Source: Bradyrhizobium paxllaeri
Lineage (GTDB): Bacteria > Pseudomonadota > Alphaproteobacteria > Rhizobiales > Xanthobacteraceae
Assembly: GCF_001693515.2 (NCBI RefSeq)
Contig: NZ_CP042968.1
Location: 4,526,001 to 4,590,000, forward strand
DNA: 64,000 nucleotides
Direction of reading: 5' to 3'
Both the position numbers and the translations under genes were made by a program. The notes under the pieces were generated by a model that was not told where the DNA came from, ran no database searches, and saw only the letters and a list, made by a program, of their open reading frames with translations. Shown here piece after piece: positions 35,582-47,070 of the stretch. The first letter of the stretch is position 1, and each line of letters begins with the position of its first letter.

Positions 35582-35664
35582 CGTCATTGCGAGGAGCCCT
35601 TGCGACGAAGCAATCCAGCCTGCCGGTGGTGAGATGGATTGCTTCGCTGCGCTCGCAATGACGG
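35582..35664. repeat. Intergenic palindromic repeat, family B, copy 2
   Basis: GTCATTGCGAGGAGCCC and CGAAGCAATCCA on the left pair with GGATTGCTTCGCTGCGCTCG and CAATGACGG on the right. It lies inside the pdh operon between lpdA and pdhC, so it is probably transcribed and could act as a stem that tunes distal expression or stabilises the upstream mRNA. Confidence 0.9.
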
Positions 35665-35680
35665 TGCGGGTTACCTCGCC

Positions 35681-37021
35681 TCACACCATCATCATGACAG
35701 GATTTTCGATCAACTGCTTGAACGCGCCGATCAGCTCGGCGCCGAGCGCGCCGTCGATGGCGCGGTGATCGCAGGACAGCGTCACGCTCATCATCTGCGC
35801 GATCTCGATCTTGCCGTCGCGGACCACGGGGCGCTCCTCGCTGGTGCCAACGGCGAGGATCGTCGCATGCGGCGGATTGATCACGGCGGTGAAGTGGTTG
35901 ATGCCGTACATGCCCAGATTCGACACCGCGGTGGTGCCGCCCTGATATTCCTCCGGCTTCAGCTTGCGCGCCCGCGCGCGCGCCGCAAAATCCTTCATCT
36001 CGGAAGAGATGGTCGACAGCGTCTTGGTCTCCGCCTTGCGGATGATCGGCGTGATCAGGCCGCCGGGCATCGCCACGGCCACACCGATGTCGGAATGCTT
36101 GTGCTTGAGCATGCCGCCTTCGGTCCAGCTCACGTTGCAATTCGGAATCCTTTGCAGCGCCACCGCCATCGCCTTGATGACGAAGTCGTTGACCGAGAGC
36201 TTGTAGGCGGGCTTCTTTTCCTTGTCCTTCGGTGCAGCCGCGTTGATCTCCTCGCGCGCCACAAGCAGCTTGCCGATGTCGCAGTCCATCGTCAGGTAGA
36301 ACACCGGCACGGTCTGCACCGAGGCGGTGAGACGCTGGGCAATCGTGCGGCGCATGCCGTCATGCGGCACGATCTCGTAGGCCCCTTCTTCGAACAGCGC
36401 CAGGATCTGCTTATCCGACATCGACGGCGCGAGGGCCGGGCCCGCCGCAGGCGCGGCGCCCGGAGCCTTCAGGCCCTTGCCGGATTTCGCGTCCTCGACG
36501 TCGCGCGCGACGACGCGGCCATGCGGGCCGGAGCCGGTGATGCGCGAGAGATCGATGCCGGCGTCCTTGGCGAGACGGCGGGCCAAGGGCGATGAGAAGA
36601 TGCGGGCGTGACCGTTGCCCTTGGATGGCGCCGCCGCTGCTTGAGGCGCCGGTGCGGGCGCTGCCGCCGGGGCAGGCGCAGGTGCTGCAGCGGCAGGCTT
36701 CGGCGCCTCCTTGGGAGCCTCGGCGGGTTTTGCTGCGGGCGCAGCGCCGGCACCGGCACTCGCCGCCTTCACGTCCTCGCCGTCACCAGCCATGACCGCG
36801 ATCACGTCGTTGACCGGAACGTCCTGCGTGCCCTCGGGCACCAGGATCTTGGCGATGGTGCCCTCGTCGACCGCCTCGACCTCCATCGTCGCCTTGTCGG
36901 TCTCGATCTCCGCGATCACGTCGCCGGACTTGACCTTGTCGCCCTCTTTCTTGAGCCACTTGGCAAGGTTGCCCTTTTCCATAGTGGGCGACAGCGCGGG
37001 CATCAAAATGTTGATCGGCAT
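35681..37021 (-). CDS. pdhC: Dihydrolipoamide acetyltransferase (E2) of pyruvate dehydrogenase
   Basis: E2 transfers the acetyl group from lipoyl-Lys to CoA and forms the complex core. From ATG 37021 ([18 protein letters not shown]) it is 446 residues: one lipoyl domain (about 1-80, lipoyl Lys near 43 in '[11 protein letters not shown]'), an Ala/Pro linker, the E1/E3-binding domain near 145-180 ('[16 protein letters not shown]', '[13 protein letters not shown]'), and the catalytic domain with His near 416 in '[16 protein letters not shown]'. The frame runs open upstream over the preceding gene, but the family start is clear. Directly follows the DUF5076-like gene. Confidence 0.96.
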   Translation of the reverse strand: MPINILMPALSPTMEKGNLAKWLKKEGDKVKSGDVIAEIETDKATMEVEAVDEGTIAKILVPEGTQDVPVNDVIAVMAGDGEDVKAASAGAGAAPAAKPAEAPKEAPKPAAAAPAPAPAAAPAPAPQAAAAPSKGNGHARIFSSPLARRLAKDAGIDLSRITGSGPHGRVVARDVEDAKSGKGLKAPGAAPAAGPALAPSMSDKQILALFEEGAYEIVPHDGMRRTIAQRLTASVQTVPVFYLTMDCDIGKLLVAREEINAAAPKDKEKKPAYKLSVNDFVIKAMAVALQRIPNCNVSWTEGGMLKHKHSDIGVAVAMPGGLITPIIRKAETKTLSTISSEMKDFAARARARKLKPEEYQGGTTAVSNLGMYGINHFTAVINPPHATILAVGTSEERPVVRDGKIEIAQMMSVTLSCDHRAIDGALGAELIGAFKQLIENPVMMMV

Positions 37022-37023
37022 TG

Positions 37024-37329
37024 TCAGTGACCTTGTTGCGACCGCGGCGTGGTGGAGCCCGTGTCGGTCGGCCGGTTGATTTCGGCTTCGAACATATCGA
37101 CGATGCGCGCGAGCGCCTCGTCCTCGGTGTAGCCGCTCTCGCGCGCATAGGCGCGGGCAGCGTGGCGGGCGATATCGACCAGCATCAAGCCCCACATGTC
37201 AGGCTCCTCGAAAGCGCGCTGGAACGCGATCGAGAGCCCGCCATCGACGACGAACGCTCGCAGGACCTCGACGGCATCGTCACGGCCCATGACGTCGGGC
37301 GGCAACGGCTGTTCGCTGGGACCGGCCAT
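37024..37329 (-). CDS. DUF5076-like small protein inside the pdh operon
   Basis: This 101-residue soluble protein starts [20 protein letters not shown] and carries '[20 protein letters not shown]' and '[17 protein letters not shown]'. There is no signal or membrane helix. I recall this as DUF5076, found between pdhB and pdhC in Rhizobiales; the name is from memory. It begins six bases after pdhB and ends two bases before pdhC, so it is strictly within the operon. A role linked to pyruvate dehydrogenase assembly or activity is likely but unproven. Confidence 0.75.
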   Translation of the reverse strand: MAGPSEQPLPPDVMGRDDAVEVLRAFVVDGGLSIAFQRAFEEPDMWGLMLVDIARHAARAYARESGYTEDEALARIVDMFEAEINRPTDTGSTTPRSQQGH

Positions 37330-37335
37330 CTGGGC

Positions 37336-38727
<1,392 letters not shown>

Positions 38728-38757
38728 GGTAGCTCCGGATACTTTTGGGGCTTGCGC

Positions 38758-39783
38758 TTAGCGGTAGATGTCGGTCCAGAGTTCGGACACATCGGGCTCG
38801 GGATCGCGCTGGGCGAAATCGGCTGAGGCGTTGACGATCTCGCGGACCTCGGCGTCGATCTTCTTTAATTCCTCTTCGGTGACCTTGGCAGCCAGCAGGC
38901 GGCTGCGCACCTGCTCGATGGGGTCGGAGTCGTGCCGGACTTTTTCCACCTCCTCGCGGGTGCGATATTTCGCGGGGTCCGACATCGAGTGGCCGCGGTA
39001 GCGATAGGTCTGCATCTCCAGGATGAAGGGGCCGTTGCCGGCGCGGCACCAGGCGACCGCCTCATCCGCGGCGGCCTTGACCGCGCGGACGTCCATGCCG
39101 TCGACCTGCTTGCCGGGGATGTTGAAGGAGGCGCCACGCTTGGAGAAATCCGACTGCGCGGAAGCGCGCGACACCGAGGTGCCCATGGCGTAGCGGTTGT
39201 TCTCGATCACATAGATCACCGGGAGCTTCCACAGCTCCGCCATATTGAAGCTTTCGTAGACCTGGCCCTGGTTGGCGGCGCCATCGCCGAAATAGGCGAG
39301 CGAGACATTGTCGTTGCCGCGGTAGCGGTTGGCGAAAGCAAGGCCGGTGCCGAGCGAAACCTGGGCGCCGACGATGCCGTGGCCGCCGTAGAAATTCTTC
39401 TCCATGCTGAACATGTGCATGGAGCCGCCCTTGCCCTTGGAGTAGCCGCCGCGGCGGCCAGTGAGTTCGGCCATGACGCCGTTGGCGGACATCCCGCAAG
39501 CCAACATATGGCCGTGATCACGGTATCCAGTTATGACCTGATCGCCCTGCTTCAGGGCCATCTGCATCCCGACCACGACTGCTTCCTGGCCGATATAGAG
39601 GTGGCAGAAACCGCCGATCGCACCCATGCCGTAGAGCTGGCCGGCCTTCTCCTCGAAGCGGCGGATCAGCAGCATGTCCCGCAGCGCACCCAATTCCTGC
39701 GCCTTGGTGAATTCCGGTGGGGATTCGATTGCCTTCTCCTGTCCAGCTTCCTTCGCGACGACGCTTTTCTTGGGTGCAGCCAT
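38758..39783 (-). CDS. pdhA: Pyruvate dehydrogenase E1 alpha subunit
   Basis: E1 alpha holds the TPP diphosphate and Mg site. The 341-residue protein has 'LLIRRFEEKAGQLYGMG', 'GMQMALKQGDQVITGYRDHG', the TPP signature from 'AYFGDGAANQGQVYESFNMA' to 'VIENNRYAMGTSV', and the phosphorylation-loop-like 'YRYRGHSMSDPAKYRTREE', which is regulatory in mitochondria but not known so in bacteria. It is the first gene of the pdhA-pdhB-DUF5076-pdhC-lpdA cluster. A 216-bp gap upstream separates it from ftsB and should hold a promoter. Confidence 0.96.
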   Translation of the reverse strand: MAAPKKSVVAKEAGQEKAIESPPEFTKAQELGALRDMLLIRRFEEKAGQLYGMGAIGGFCHLYIGQEAVVVGMQMALKQGDQVITGYRDHGHMLACGMSANGVMAELTGRRGGYSKGKGGSMHMFSMEKNFYGGHGIVGAQVSLGTGLAFANRYRGNDNVSLAYFGDGAANQGQVYESFNMAELWKLPVIYVIENNRYAMGTSVSRASAQSDFSKRGASFNIPGKQVDGMDVRAVKAAADEAVAWCRAGNGPFILEMQTYRYRGHSMSDPAKYRTREEVEKVRHDSDPIEQVRSRLLAAKVTEEELKKIDAEVREIVNASADFAQRDPEPDVSELWTDIYR

Positions 39784-39999
39784 GGCAATTCCGGGGGTGA
39801 GAAGAGAGACGGGATCAGCCCTCTCTATCCCAACTCAAACCGCCGTGAAAGGATTGCGTGCGCTGGAGAAAATATTGCTATGCCGCACTGCAACGTGGCG
39901 GGACATTTTCGAAATTGATTTTGCAGTTTTTTGAAATTTGCGGACCGGGACGGAAGTATCGTGCCGACAATTGCGCTGTTGATGACACCGGCTTGAAAA

Positions 40000-40317
40000 T
40001 CAGTTCGGCTTGATGGTCCGGATCAGGTCGCGCGGATTGGCGTAGTCGAGCTGGAAGCGCGCGCGCTCGTCCAGCATGTCGGGGTCGACCCGGTCGGAGC
40101 GCAAGAGCGATACCCGCTGCTCGCCCTCTGCCCGCTCCCGCTTCAACCGCGCCAGTTCCGAGGTGAGCGCGATGATCTCCTGATCGAGCTCCTGGCGCGC
40201 GTTCAGGCCGTATTTGCCGGTATAGGCGTTGATGCCGAAATAGCTGACCATCAACGCCGCCACCGTGTAGAGGGCGAGGCCGGTCAGGATGGATTTCAAT
40301 CGGGTGCGGGAGACCAT
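40000..40317 (-). CDS. ftsB: Septum formation initiator FtsB/DivIC family
   Basis: This bitopic divisome protein bridges FtsQ/FtsL in septal peptidoglycan synthesis. The 105-residue product has a short cytoplasmic end (MVSRTRLKSIL), one membrane helix at about 10-30 ('GLALYTVAALMVSYFG'), a periplasmic coiled coil near 40-75 ('LDQEIIALTSELARLKRERA'), and the family C-terminal 'DMLDERARFQLDYANPRDLI'. Its position between eno and pdhA is the usual alphaproteobacterial one. Confidence 0.9.
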   Translation of the reverse strand: MVSRTRLKSILTGLALYTVAALMVSYFGINAYTGKYGLNARQELDQEIIALTSELARLKRERAEGEQRVSLLRSDRVDPDMLDERARFQLDYANPRDLIRTIKPN

Positions 40318-40378
40318 GCGCCAAAGATGCGACGGTCCGGTTAATGGAATGCTAAGGCCGGGGGCTTCATTGGCCCCC

Positions 40379-40495
40379 CGTCATTGCGAGCGAAGCGAAG
40401 CAATCCATCTCACCGCGGAAAGAAAGACTGGATTGCTTCGTCGCTGTCGCTCCTCGCAATGACGGCGAGAGAGTTCGCGCACCTCGCAATGACGG
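40379..40495. repeat. Intergenic palindromic repeat, family B, copy 3, with an extra half arm
   Basis: A full unit (40379-40465) with GTCATTGCGAGCGAAGCG and GATTGCTTCGTCGC arms is followed at 40481-40495 by a second partial right arm (CCTCGCAATGACGGA). The double right arm suggests partial duplication or decay. It lies between ftsB and the FMN reductase gene. Confidence 0.88.
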
Positions 40496-40507
40496 AGGAG
40501 AGACCGC

Positions 40508-41062
40508 TTACCTGTTCTGCTTCTCGATGAACGCCGCAAACGCGTCGAGATATTGCTGCAGCAGCTTCTGCACCGATTCCTTGGTGAGCTGGCCCTTGTC
40601 GTCGAAGGCGTCGCCGATGGCGTTCAAATAGATTTCAGGCTGGCCGAGGATCGGGCCGGAAATGCCGGGCAGGATGTTCTGCAGATGCTTGGCCGCGCTT
40701 ACGCCGCCCAGCGCGCCCGGCGAGTTGCTGATGATGCCGGTCGGCTTGCCGAGGAACGAGCTCTTGCCGTAGGGGCGCGAGGCGACGTCGATGGCGTTCT
40801 TCAGGACGCCGGGGATCGAGCGGTTATATTCGGGCGTCACGAACAGCACGCCGTTCGACTTCTGCAGCTTTTCGCGGAACGCCAGCCAGTCGGCGGGGGG
40901 ATTGGCTTCGAGGTCCTGATTGAAAAAGGAAATGCTTTCGAGCGTGGTCACGTCAAGCTTGAGGGACGCCGGCGCCAGCTTGGCGAGCGCGTTGGCGACC
41001 TTGAGCGAAAAGCTCTCCTTGCGGAGCGAGCCGACGATCGTGACGATGGTATGCGTAGCCAT
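40508..41062 (-). CDS. NADPH-dependent FMN reductase family protein
   Basis: This flavodoxin-like reductase (azo-, chromate- or quinone-reductase type) has 184 residues. The FMN phosphate loop is 'IVGSLRKESFSLKVANAL' and the signature is 'VLFVTPEYNRSIPGVLKNAI' followed by 'GKPTGIISNSPGALGG'. It is a single soluble domain. It stands alone on the minus strand after a family B repeat. Physiological acceptor unknown. Confidence 0.9.
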   Translation of the reverse strand: MATHTIVTIVGSLRKESFSLKVANALAKLAPASLKLDVTTLESISFFNQDLEANPPADWLAFREKLQKSNGVLFVTPEYNRSIPGVLKNAIDVASRPYGKSSFLGKPTGIISNSPGALGGVSAAKHLQNILPGISGPILGQPEIYLNAIGDAFDDKGQLTKESVQKLLQQYLDAFAAFIEKQNR

Positions 41063-41337
41063 TTCGATATCCCTGTTGAAGCGGAAGCGCCTGCCTTCCC
41101 TTACGCCAAATCACCAGAAAGATGCAAGTGCATGAATTAGCCTTTATGGGTTCGGCGGCGCCCGTTCGGCTAGGCTCCCGACTACTTCGTTTTCCGGCCC
41201 GCCTGCGGTTCGGGTCAGCCAGCGCCTTCATCGCGCGGCCATTGGGACAGAAATCCTCTGCATGGAACCAGCAGTTCTACGGTCTAGATCGCCCCGACAA
41301 CAGTGTTAGCGTGCGCCGCTCCACGGAGGGGGCTATC

Positions 41338-41514
41338 ATGCGAAATCGAATGTCGGCGGCAACGCCAAGGTCACGGTTTGACGTTGCGAAGGCCTATCTG
41401 GAATTGCAACAGATCAGGCGCGCCGTCGAACGCGAAGAAGCGGCAGCGCATGCCATGCGAACGCTCCATCCGAAAAGAAAACCAGCGGACGCCGGATCGA
41501 AATCACAACGATAA
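41338..41514 (+). CDS. Small hypothetical protein, 58 aa
   Basis: The product is a basic 58-residue protein beginning MRNRMSAATPRSRFDVAKAY with helical 'LELQQIRRAVEREEAAAHAM' and a Lys/Arg-rich tail. GGAGG lies nine bases before the ATG, which favours real translation. The frame is open upstream without ribosome sites. No domain recognised. It lies between two leftward genes, so it is transcribed from its own promoter. Confidence 0.55.
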   Translation: MRNRMSAATPRSRFDVAKAYLELQQIRRAVEREEAAAHAMRTLHPKRKPADAGSKSQR

Positions 41515-41601
41515 TTCCGCGATCTTCTATCTCAGATCATGCAGAACAGGCCGTCCTCTCGGGCGGCCTGCTCTGTTGATGGGTAGAAAAGCGCAGCAGC
41601 A

Positions 41602-42738
41602 TCAGCCCTTGTTCGGATTGATGAGGAATTTCTCGCCGGTGGAGCGCTTGTTGTAGACGGCGATATTGGAGAGCTGCAGCGCCTCCTGCAGCGACACCAC
41701 CTGCGTGTAATGGCTCGCAAACGTGGACTTGAGTTCGGACGCCACGCGCTGGCGCAGGCGGCCGATTTCGGCGGGGCCGATCTTCTGCAGGAACGGCGTC
41801 AACAGCCAGCCGCCGACACCCCAGGTCAGGCCGAAGGCACGGCTCAATTCGGTCGGGCGGTTGTCGAGGCTGCCGTAAATATAGACCTGCTTGTACACGT
41901 TCGAGCCGTAGCGGCTGTATTCCTTGGCGGTCTTGTTGGCTGCCATCTCCATGGCGGTGAGGATCTGGCTTGCGAGCTTGCCGCCGCCGATGGCGTCGAA
42001 GGCGATGGTGGCGCCGGTCTCGACCAGTGCATTGGTGAGATCATCCATGAAGCTCGGCGCAGTGGAATCGACGACATATTTGGCGCCGATCTGGTGCAGG
42101 ATATCGGCCTGCTCCTTGCTGCGTACGATGTTGACGAGGCCGATGCCGTCCTTGATGCAGATCTTGTTGAGCATCTGGCCGAGGTTGGAGGCGGCGGCCG
42201 TGTGCACCAGCGCCTTGTGATTTTCGCGCCGCATCGTTTCGGTCATACCGAGCGCGGTCAGCGGATTGACGAACCATGATGCGCCGTCGGCGGGCGTGGT
42301 GCCCTCAGGCAATTCCATCACGTCCCGCACCCTGATGGTGCGGTACTGCGTGTACATGGCGCCGCCGATCATCGAGACGGTCTTCCCCATCAGCGCCTTG
42401 GCGCCGTCCGAGGAGCCGGTCCGGATCACGACGCCGGCGCCTTCATTGCCCGCAGGAAGCGACTGATCGAGCCGTGCCGCCATCATCCGCATCGCCGCGT
42501 CAGGCATCTTCGCGGTGACGACGGGCGCGTCCTTGCTGCCGGATTCCTTGGCGGTCGACATGTCGGCCGGGCCGATCAAAAGCCCGAGATCGGACGGGTT
42601 GATCGGCGTCGCCTCGACCCGGACCACGACCTCGTCGTCGGCCGGGTCAGGCGTCGGGACGTTCGCCAGCGACAGTTCGAGTTCGCCGCTCTTCTTGAGC
42701 AGCGTACGCAGTTGAAGCCCGCTGTTGCCGTCACTCAT
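41602..42738 (-). CDS. Medium-chain dehydrogenase/reductase (zinc-free, quinone-reductase-like)
   Basis: The product has 378 residues. The N-terminal GroES-like domain has 'DDEVVVRVEATPINPSDLGL', the NAD(P) domain has 'ALVHTAAASNLGQMLNKI' and the strand with 'IAFDAIGGGKLASQIL'. The Cys cluster of structural zinc and the catalytic Cys/His of alcohol dehydrogenases are absent, so a reductase of quinones or enones is more likely than a zinc alcohol dehydrogenase. It lies 46 bp after eno on the same strand. Substrate unknown. Confidence 0.85.
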   Translation of the reverse strand: MSDGNSGLQLRTLLKKSGELELSLANVPTPDPADDEVVVRVEATPINPSDLGLLIGPADMSTAKESGSKDAPVVTAKMPDAAMRMMAARLDQSLPAGNEGAGVVIRTGSSDGAKALMGKTVSMIGGAMYTQYRTIRVRDVMELPEGTTPADGASWFVNPLTALGMTETMRRENHKALVHTAAASNLGQMLNKICIKDGIGLVNIVRSKEQADILHQIGAKYVVDSTAPSFMDDLTNALVETGATIAFDAIGGGKLASQILTAMEMAANKTAKEYSRYGSNVYKQVYIYGSLDNRPTELSRAFGLTWGVGGWLLTPFLQKIGPAEIGRLRQRVASELKSTFASHYTQVVSLQEALQLSNIAVYNKRSTGEKFLINPNKG

Positions 42739-42784
42739 CGTAATCCCTCCCCTGGTGCTCGTTCTATCTGGATGCGCCGGCGCG

Positions 42785-44113
<1,329 letters not shown>

Positions 44114-44245
44114 TTACACGGCAAGCAAGCAAATGTGAACGCTTGACCGCCGGGCTTTTCCGGACGGCCAAAACCCGTCAGGATAGACTGATCCAAGGTC
44201 GATATCGGCGTCCAAACCTTCACGTTCACAAGCCGGGGTAACGCA

Positions 44246-45238
44246 ATGAATCGCCGCCAGTTTCTTGGAACCGCCGCCATTGGCATCCTCGCCGCGCCCG
44301 CCCTGTTGCGAAGGGCCGCCGCCCAGGAAGGCCCGTTCCGCGTCAAATATTATCCGGTCGCCGCGGGCATGGGCTCGCGCGACACCACCCCGGCCCCCGA
44401 CGGCACGATCTGGTTCTGCGGCCAGCGCAACGGCACGCTGGGCCGGCTCGATCCGCGCGACGGCTCCTACAAACTGGTCGATCTCGGCAAGGGCGCTGCG
44501 CCCCATGGCGTGATCATCGGCCCGGATGGCGCACCCTGGGTCACCGAGGGCGGACAGAATGCGATCGCGCGTGTCGACCCAGCGGACCACAAGGTGACGT
44601 TGTTCCGCCTGCCTGAAAAGGAGGCATACGCCAATCTCAACACGGCCGTGTTCGACAAGAACGGCATCTACTGGTTCACCGGCCAGTCCGGCATCTATGG
44701 CCGGCTCGATCCGAAATCGGGCGACATGACCGTGTTCAAGTCGCCGCGCGGCCGCGGCACCTACGGCATGACCATCACGCCGAAAGGCGACATCTGGTAC
44801 GCCTCGCTCGCCGGCAATCACATCGCCAAAATCGATCCGGCGACCGGCAACGCGACCGTGGTGGAGCCGCCAACGCCGAGCCAGGGCGCACGGCGGGTGT
44901 GGTCGGATTCGAAGGGCCGGATCTGGGTCAGCGAGTGGAACAGCGGCAATGTGTCAGTGCACGATCCCGCCGACGGCTCCTGGAAGGCGTGGAAACTGCC
45001 GGGCAGCAATCCCCGCACCTATGCGGTCTATGTCGACGACAAGGACAAGGTCTGGCTCACCGATTTCGGCGCCAATGCCATCGTGCGCTTCGATCCCGTG
45101 ACCGAAAAGTTCAACGCATTCCCCAGCGACAAAGCGGGCGCGAATGTGCGCCAGCTCGACGGCCGGCCTGGCGAGACCTGGGGCGGCGAATCCGGCAATG
45201 ACCGGCTTGTGATGATCCAGACGGTCGCGCCTGCGTGA
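44246..45238 (+). CDS. Tat-exported beta-propeller protein (Vgb/SMP-30-like)
   Basis: The product has 330 residues with a twin-arginine signal, MNRRQFLGTAAIGILAAPAL, cleaved near 'RRAAA', so it should be exported folded through TatABC. The mature part is made of repeated blades, each with an 'APDGTIWFCG', 'GPDGAPWVTEGG' or 'DSKGRIWVSEWNSGNV' motif. This is the pattern of virginiamycin B lyase-like and SMP-30-type six-bladed propellers. Streptogramin lyase activity is not implied. Its stop overlaps the GTG of a cytochrome c gene, so the two products probably work together in the periplasm. Confidence 0.85.
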   Translation: MNRRQFLGTAAIGILAAPALLRRAAAQEGPFRVKYYPVAAGMGSRDTTPAPDGTIWFCGQRNGTLGRLDPRDGSYKLVDLGKGAAPHGVIIGPDGAPWVTEGGQNAIARVDPADHKVTLFRLPEKEAYANLNTAVFDKNGIYWFTGQSGIYGRLDPKSGDMTVFKSPRGRGTYGMTITPKGDIWYASLAGNHIAKIDPATGNATVVEPPTPSQGARRVWSDSKGRIWVSEWNSGNVSVHDPADGSWKAWKLPGSNPRTYAVYVDDKDKVWLTDFGANAIVRFDPVTEKFNAFPSDKAGANVRQLDGRPGETWGGESGNDRLVMIQTVAPA

Positions 45239-45606
45239 GATTGCTTGCGGTCCTGCTGCTTGTCACGATCCTGCTGCCGCCGTCCGCGATGGCGGAAGAC
45301 GGCGCACAGGCGTTCACCCCCTGCCGCGCCTGCCATAGCCTCGATCCGGCCGAGCGCAACCTGCCCGGCCCCAATCTCTCAGGCGTGATCGGACGCGCGG
45401 TCGGTAGCGATGCCGGATTCGACTACTCGCCAGTGCTACGCAAGGCGCGCGACGACGGCTTGCGCTGGGATGCGAAGCGGCTGGAAACCTTCCTTGCCGA
45501 TCCCGCGGCGATGTTTCCGGGATTATGGATGTCGATGCGCGGCATCGAGAACGCCGCCGAACGGCAGGCGCTGGCGAAGTTTCTCGCCGACCCCGCCTCG
45601 CGCTGA
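45235..45606 (+). CDS. Class I c-type cytochrome
   Basis: This periplasmic monohaem electron carrier has 123 residues. A GTG start at 45235 overlaps the previous stop (GTGA). A signal peptide (about 1-20, ending 'PSAMA') is followed by the haem site CRACH (residues 30-34), the '[10 protein letters not shown]' loop, and an axial Met in '[11 protein letters not shown]'. The spacing fits small class I cytochromes c. Coupling to the propeller protein suggests an electron acceptor for a periplasmic oxidation. Partner enzyme not proven. Confidence 0.9.
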   Translation: MRLLAVLLLVTILLPPSAMAEDGAQAFTPCRACHSLDPAERNLPGPNLSGVIGRAVGSDAGFDYSPVLRKARDDGLRWDAKRLETFLADPAAMFPGLWMSMRGIENAAERQALAKFLADPASR

Positions 45607-45623
45607 CAGTTGACGGCCACGCT

Positions 45624-45651
45624 TGTTGCGTCCATGCCAGCCCTCGCAACA
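45624..45651 (+). promoter_or_regulatory. Hairpin just before the queF ribosome site
   Basis: TGTTGCG and CGCAACA form a perfect 7-bp stem around a 14-base loop. The AGGA ribosome site begins at its 3' edge. It does not show the A-rich tail of a preQ1-I riboswitch. A translational role is possible. Confidence 0.35.
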
Positions 45652-45659
45652 GGACGATC

Positions 45660-46139
45660 ATGATGGCCAAGAAATCATCGCAGGAATCATTGCCAACATC
45701 ATTGCAGCTCGGCCGCGCCGTGGAATGGCCGGATAGCCCGGAGAAGGCAAAGCTCGACCGCGTGCCCAATCCGCAAGCCGGCACCAATTATCTGGTCCGC
45801 TTCACCGTGCCGGAATTCACCTCGATCTGCCCGGTGACGGGCCAGCCGGATTTCGCGCATCTCGTGATCGACTATGCGCCCGGGCAATGGCTGCTGGAAT
45901 CCAAATCGCTAAAACTCTATGTCGCGAGCTTTCGCAATCACGGCGCGTTTCACGAGGATTGCACGATCATGATCGGCAAGCGGATCGCGGCTGAGATCAA
46001 GCCGAAATGGCTGCGCATCGGCGGCTACTGGTATCCGCGCGGCGGCATCCCGATCGACGTGTTCTGGCAGACCGGAAAGTTGCCGAAGGACATGTGGGTC
46101 CCCGACCAGGGCGTCGCGCCCTATCGCGGGCGGGGCTGA
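45660..46139 (+). CDS. queF: NADPH-dependent 7-cyano-7-deazaguanine reductase
   Basis: QueF reduces preQ0 to preQ1 in queuosine tRNA-modification synthesis, in the cytosol. The 159-residue protein is of the short, unimodular type. The thioimide nucleophile Cys57 lies in '[16 protein letters not shown]', with Asp64 as acid, and the NADPH/QueF motif is '[14 protein letters not shown]'. ATG 45660 and 45663 are both possible after AGGA. No other que genes are in the window. Confidence 0.95.
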   Translation: MMAKKSSQESLPTSLQLGRAVEWPDSPEKAKLDRVPNPQAGTNYLVRFTVPEFTSICPVTGQPDFAHLVIDYAPGQWLLESKSLKLYVASFRNHGAFHEDCTIMIGKRIAAEIKPKWLRIGGYWYPRGGIPIDVFWQTGKLPKDMWVPDQGVAPYRGRG

Positions 46140-46170
46140 CGCATCGTATGCCCGCGCCCTTCGGAGCGGG

Positions 46171-46869
46171 TCAAAGGTCGGGATCGAACCAGAAATTGTC
46201 AGGCAAATCGGTCAGATCATCCGTGACGCTGGATGCGCCTGTGAAATCCTCGTCTCGAAAGTACAGACTGCGCGTAATCAGGACCGGGGCGCCGGCAGAG
46301 GCCGCGGCGACCAGGCCATTGCGGGAGTCCTCGATGGCCAGGCAGGACACGGCAGGAAGACCGAGAACGTCGAGAGCCGTGTGATAGGCGTCCGGTGCCG
46401 GCTTCTTGTTGGGCACGTCTTCCCCGGAAACGATCACGTCGAAATTCCGATTCCAGTCCGGTCCCAGATTTTGGCTCAGTAGTGCGCCAATATTGTCCCG
46501 CGACGTGGTCGTAACAATCGCCAGCCGCAACCGTCCGTCGCGGGCTCGAACGATCAGGTCCGCCACTCCCGGTCGCAGTCCGCAGGCGCCGCTGCCAACC
46601 AGTTCTGCATATCGGCGCGTCTTGAAGCGGTGCAGTTCGTTGATGCGACTGTCTGACAGATCGAAGCGATCCTCGGAGAGCGACTCCCAAAAATACCGGA
46701 TGCGCTCTCTTCCGCCTGCGATCCGCAGCAGCTTGCCGTAAGTTGCGACATCCCAGCTCCACGGCAGATCGAAATGGCTGAACGCTTCATTGAATGCGCG
46801 TCGATGAAATTCCTCGGTCTCCGCCATGGTTCCGTCGACGTCGAACATGATGGCCCTGAACCTGTTCAA
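46171..46869 (-). CDS. HAD-family hydrolase, CbbY/phosphoglycolate-phosphatase-like
   Basis: The product is a 232-residue haloacid-dehalogenase phosphatase with an alpha-helical cap. Motif I, 'IMFDVDGTMAETEEFH', has nucleophile Asp10 and acid Asp12 counted from a TTG start at 46869 (GAGG upstream); an ATG 21 bases later is the alternative. Motif II lies near 'LAIVTTTSRDN', and the last is 'LAIEDSRNGLVAAASAGAPV'. The pattern is closest to CbbY-type sugar-phosphate phosphatases. No Calvin-cycle genes are adjacent. Substrate unknown. Confidence 0.87.
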   Translation of the reverse strand: MNRFRAIMFDVDGTMAETEEFHRRAFNEAFSHFDLPWSWDVATYGKLLRIAGGRERIRYFWESLSEDRFDLSDSRINELHRFKTRRYAELVGSGACGLRPGVADLIVRARDGRLRLAIVTTTSRDNIGALLSQNLGPDWNRNFDVIVSGEDVPNKKPAPDAYHTALDVLGLPAVSCLAIEDSRNGLVAAASAGAPVLITRSLYFRDEDFTGASSVTDDLTDLPDNFWFDPDL

Positions 46870-47070
46870 CTCGGCCTCGCTCCCAGTTGCGGCCTGGCAT
46901 TTGGCGGAGCGCCAACGCCCCGTTCGAGATCACGAAGTAAAATTGGCCCGTGCGGCTCGGAATTGCGATTTTGAAATTCTGATGGGCAGCAAAATTTTTG
47001 CTGATAGCGCCTGCGTCCTCCGCTGCTTGAACCGGAAGGCCGACCAACCGCTCCACCGAAGCAGGCGGTC

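Noticed and set aside
33897..35768. Plus-strand open frame of over 600 codons opposite the threonine-synthase-like gene start and lpdA
   Set aside because: Shadow frame that crosses two family B repeats; lpdA on the minus strand is unmistakable.
45607..45659. preQ1 riboswitch upstream of queF
   Set aside because: A hairpin is present, but the A-rich tail and loop consensus of known preQ1 classes are not seen in the 53-base gap.
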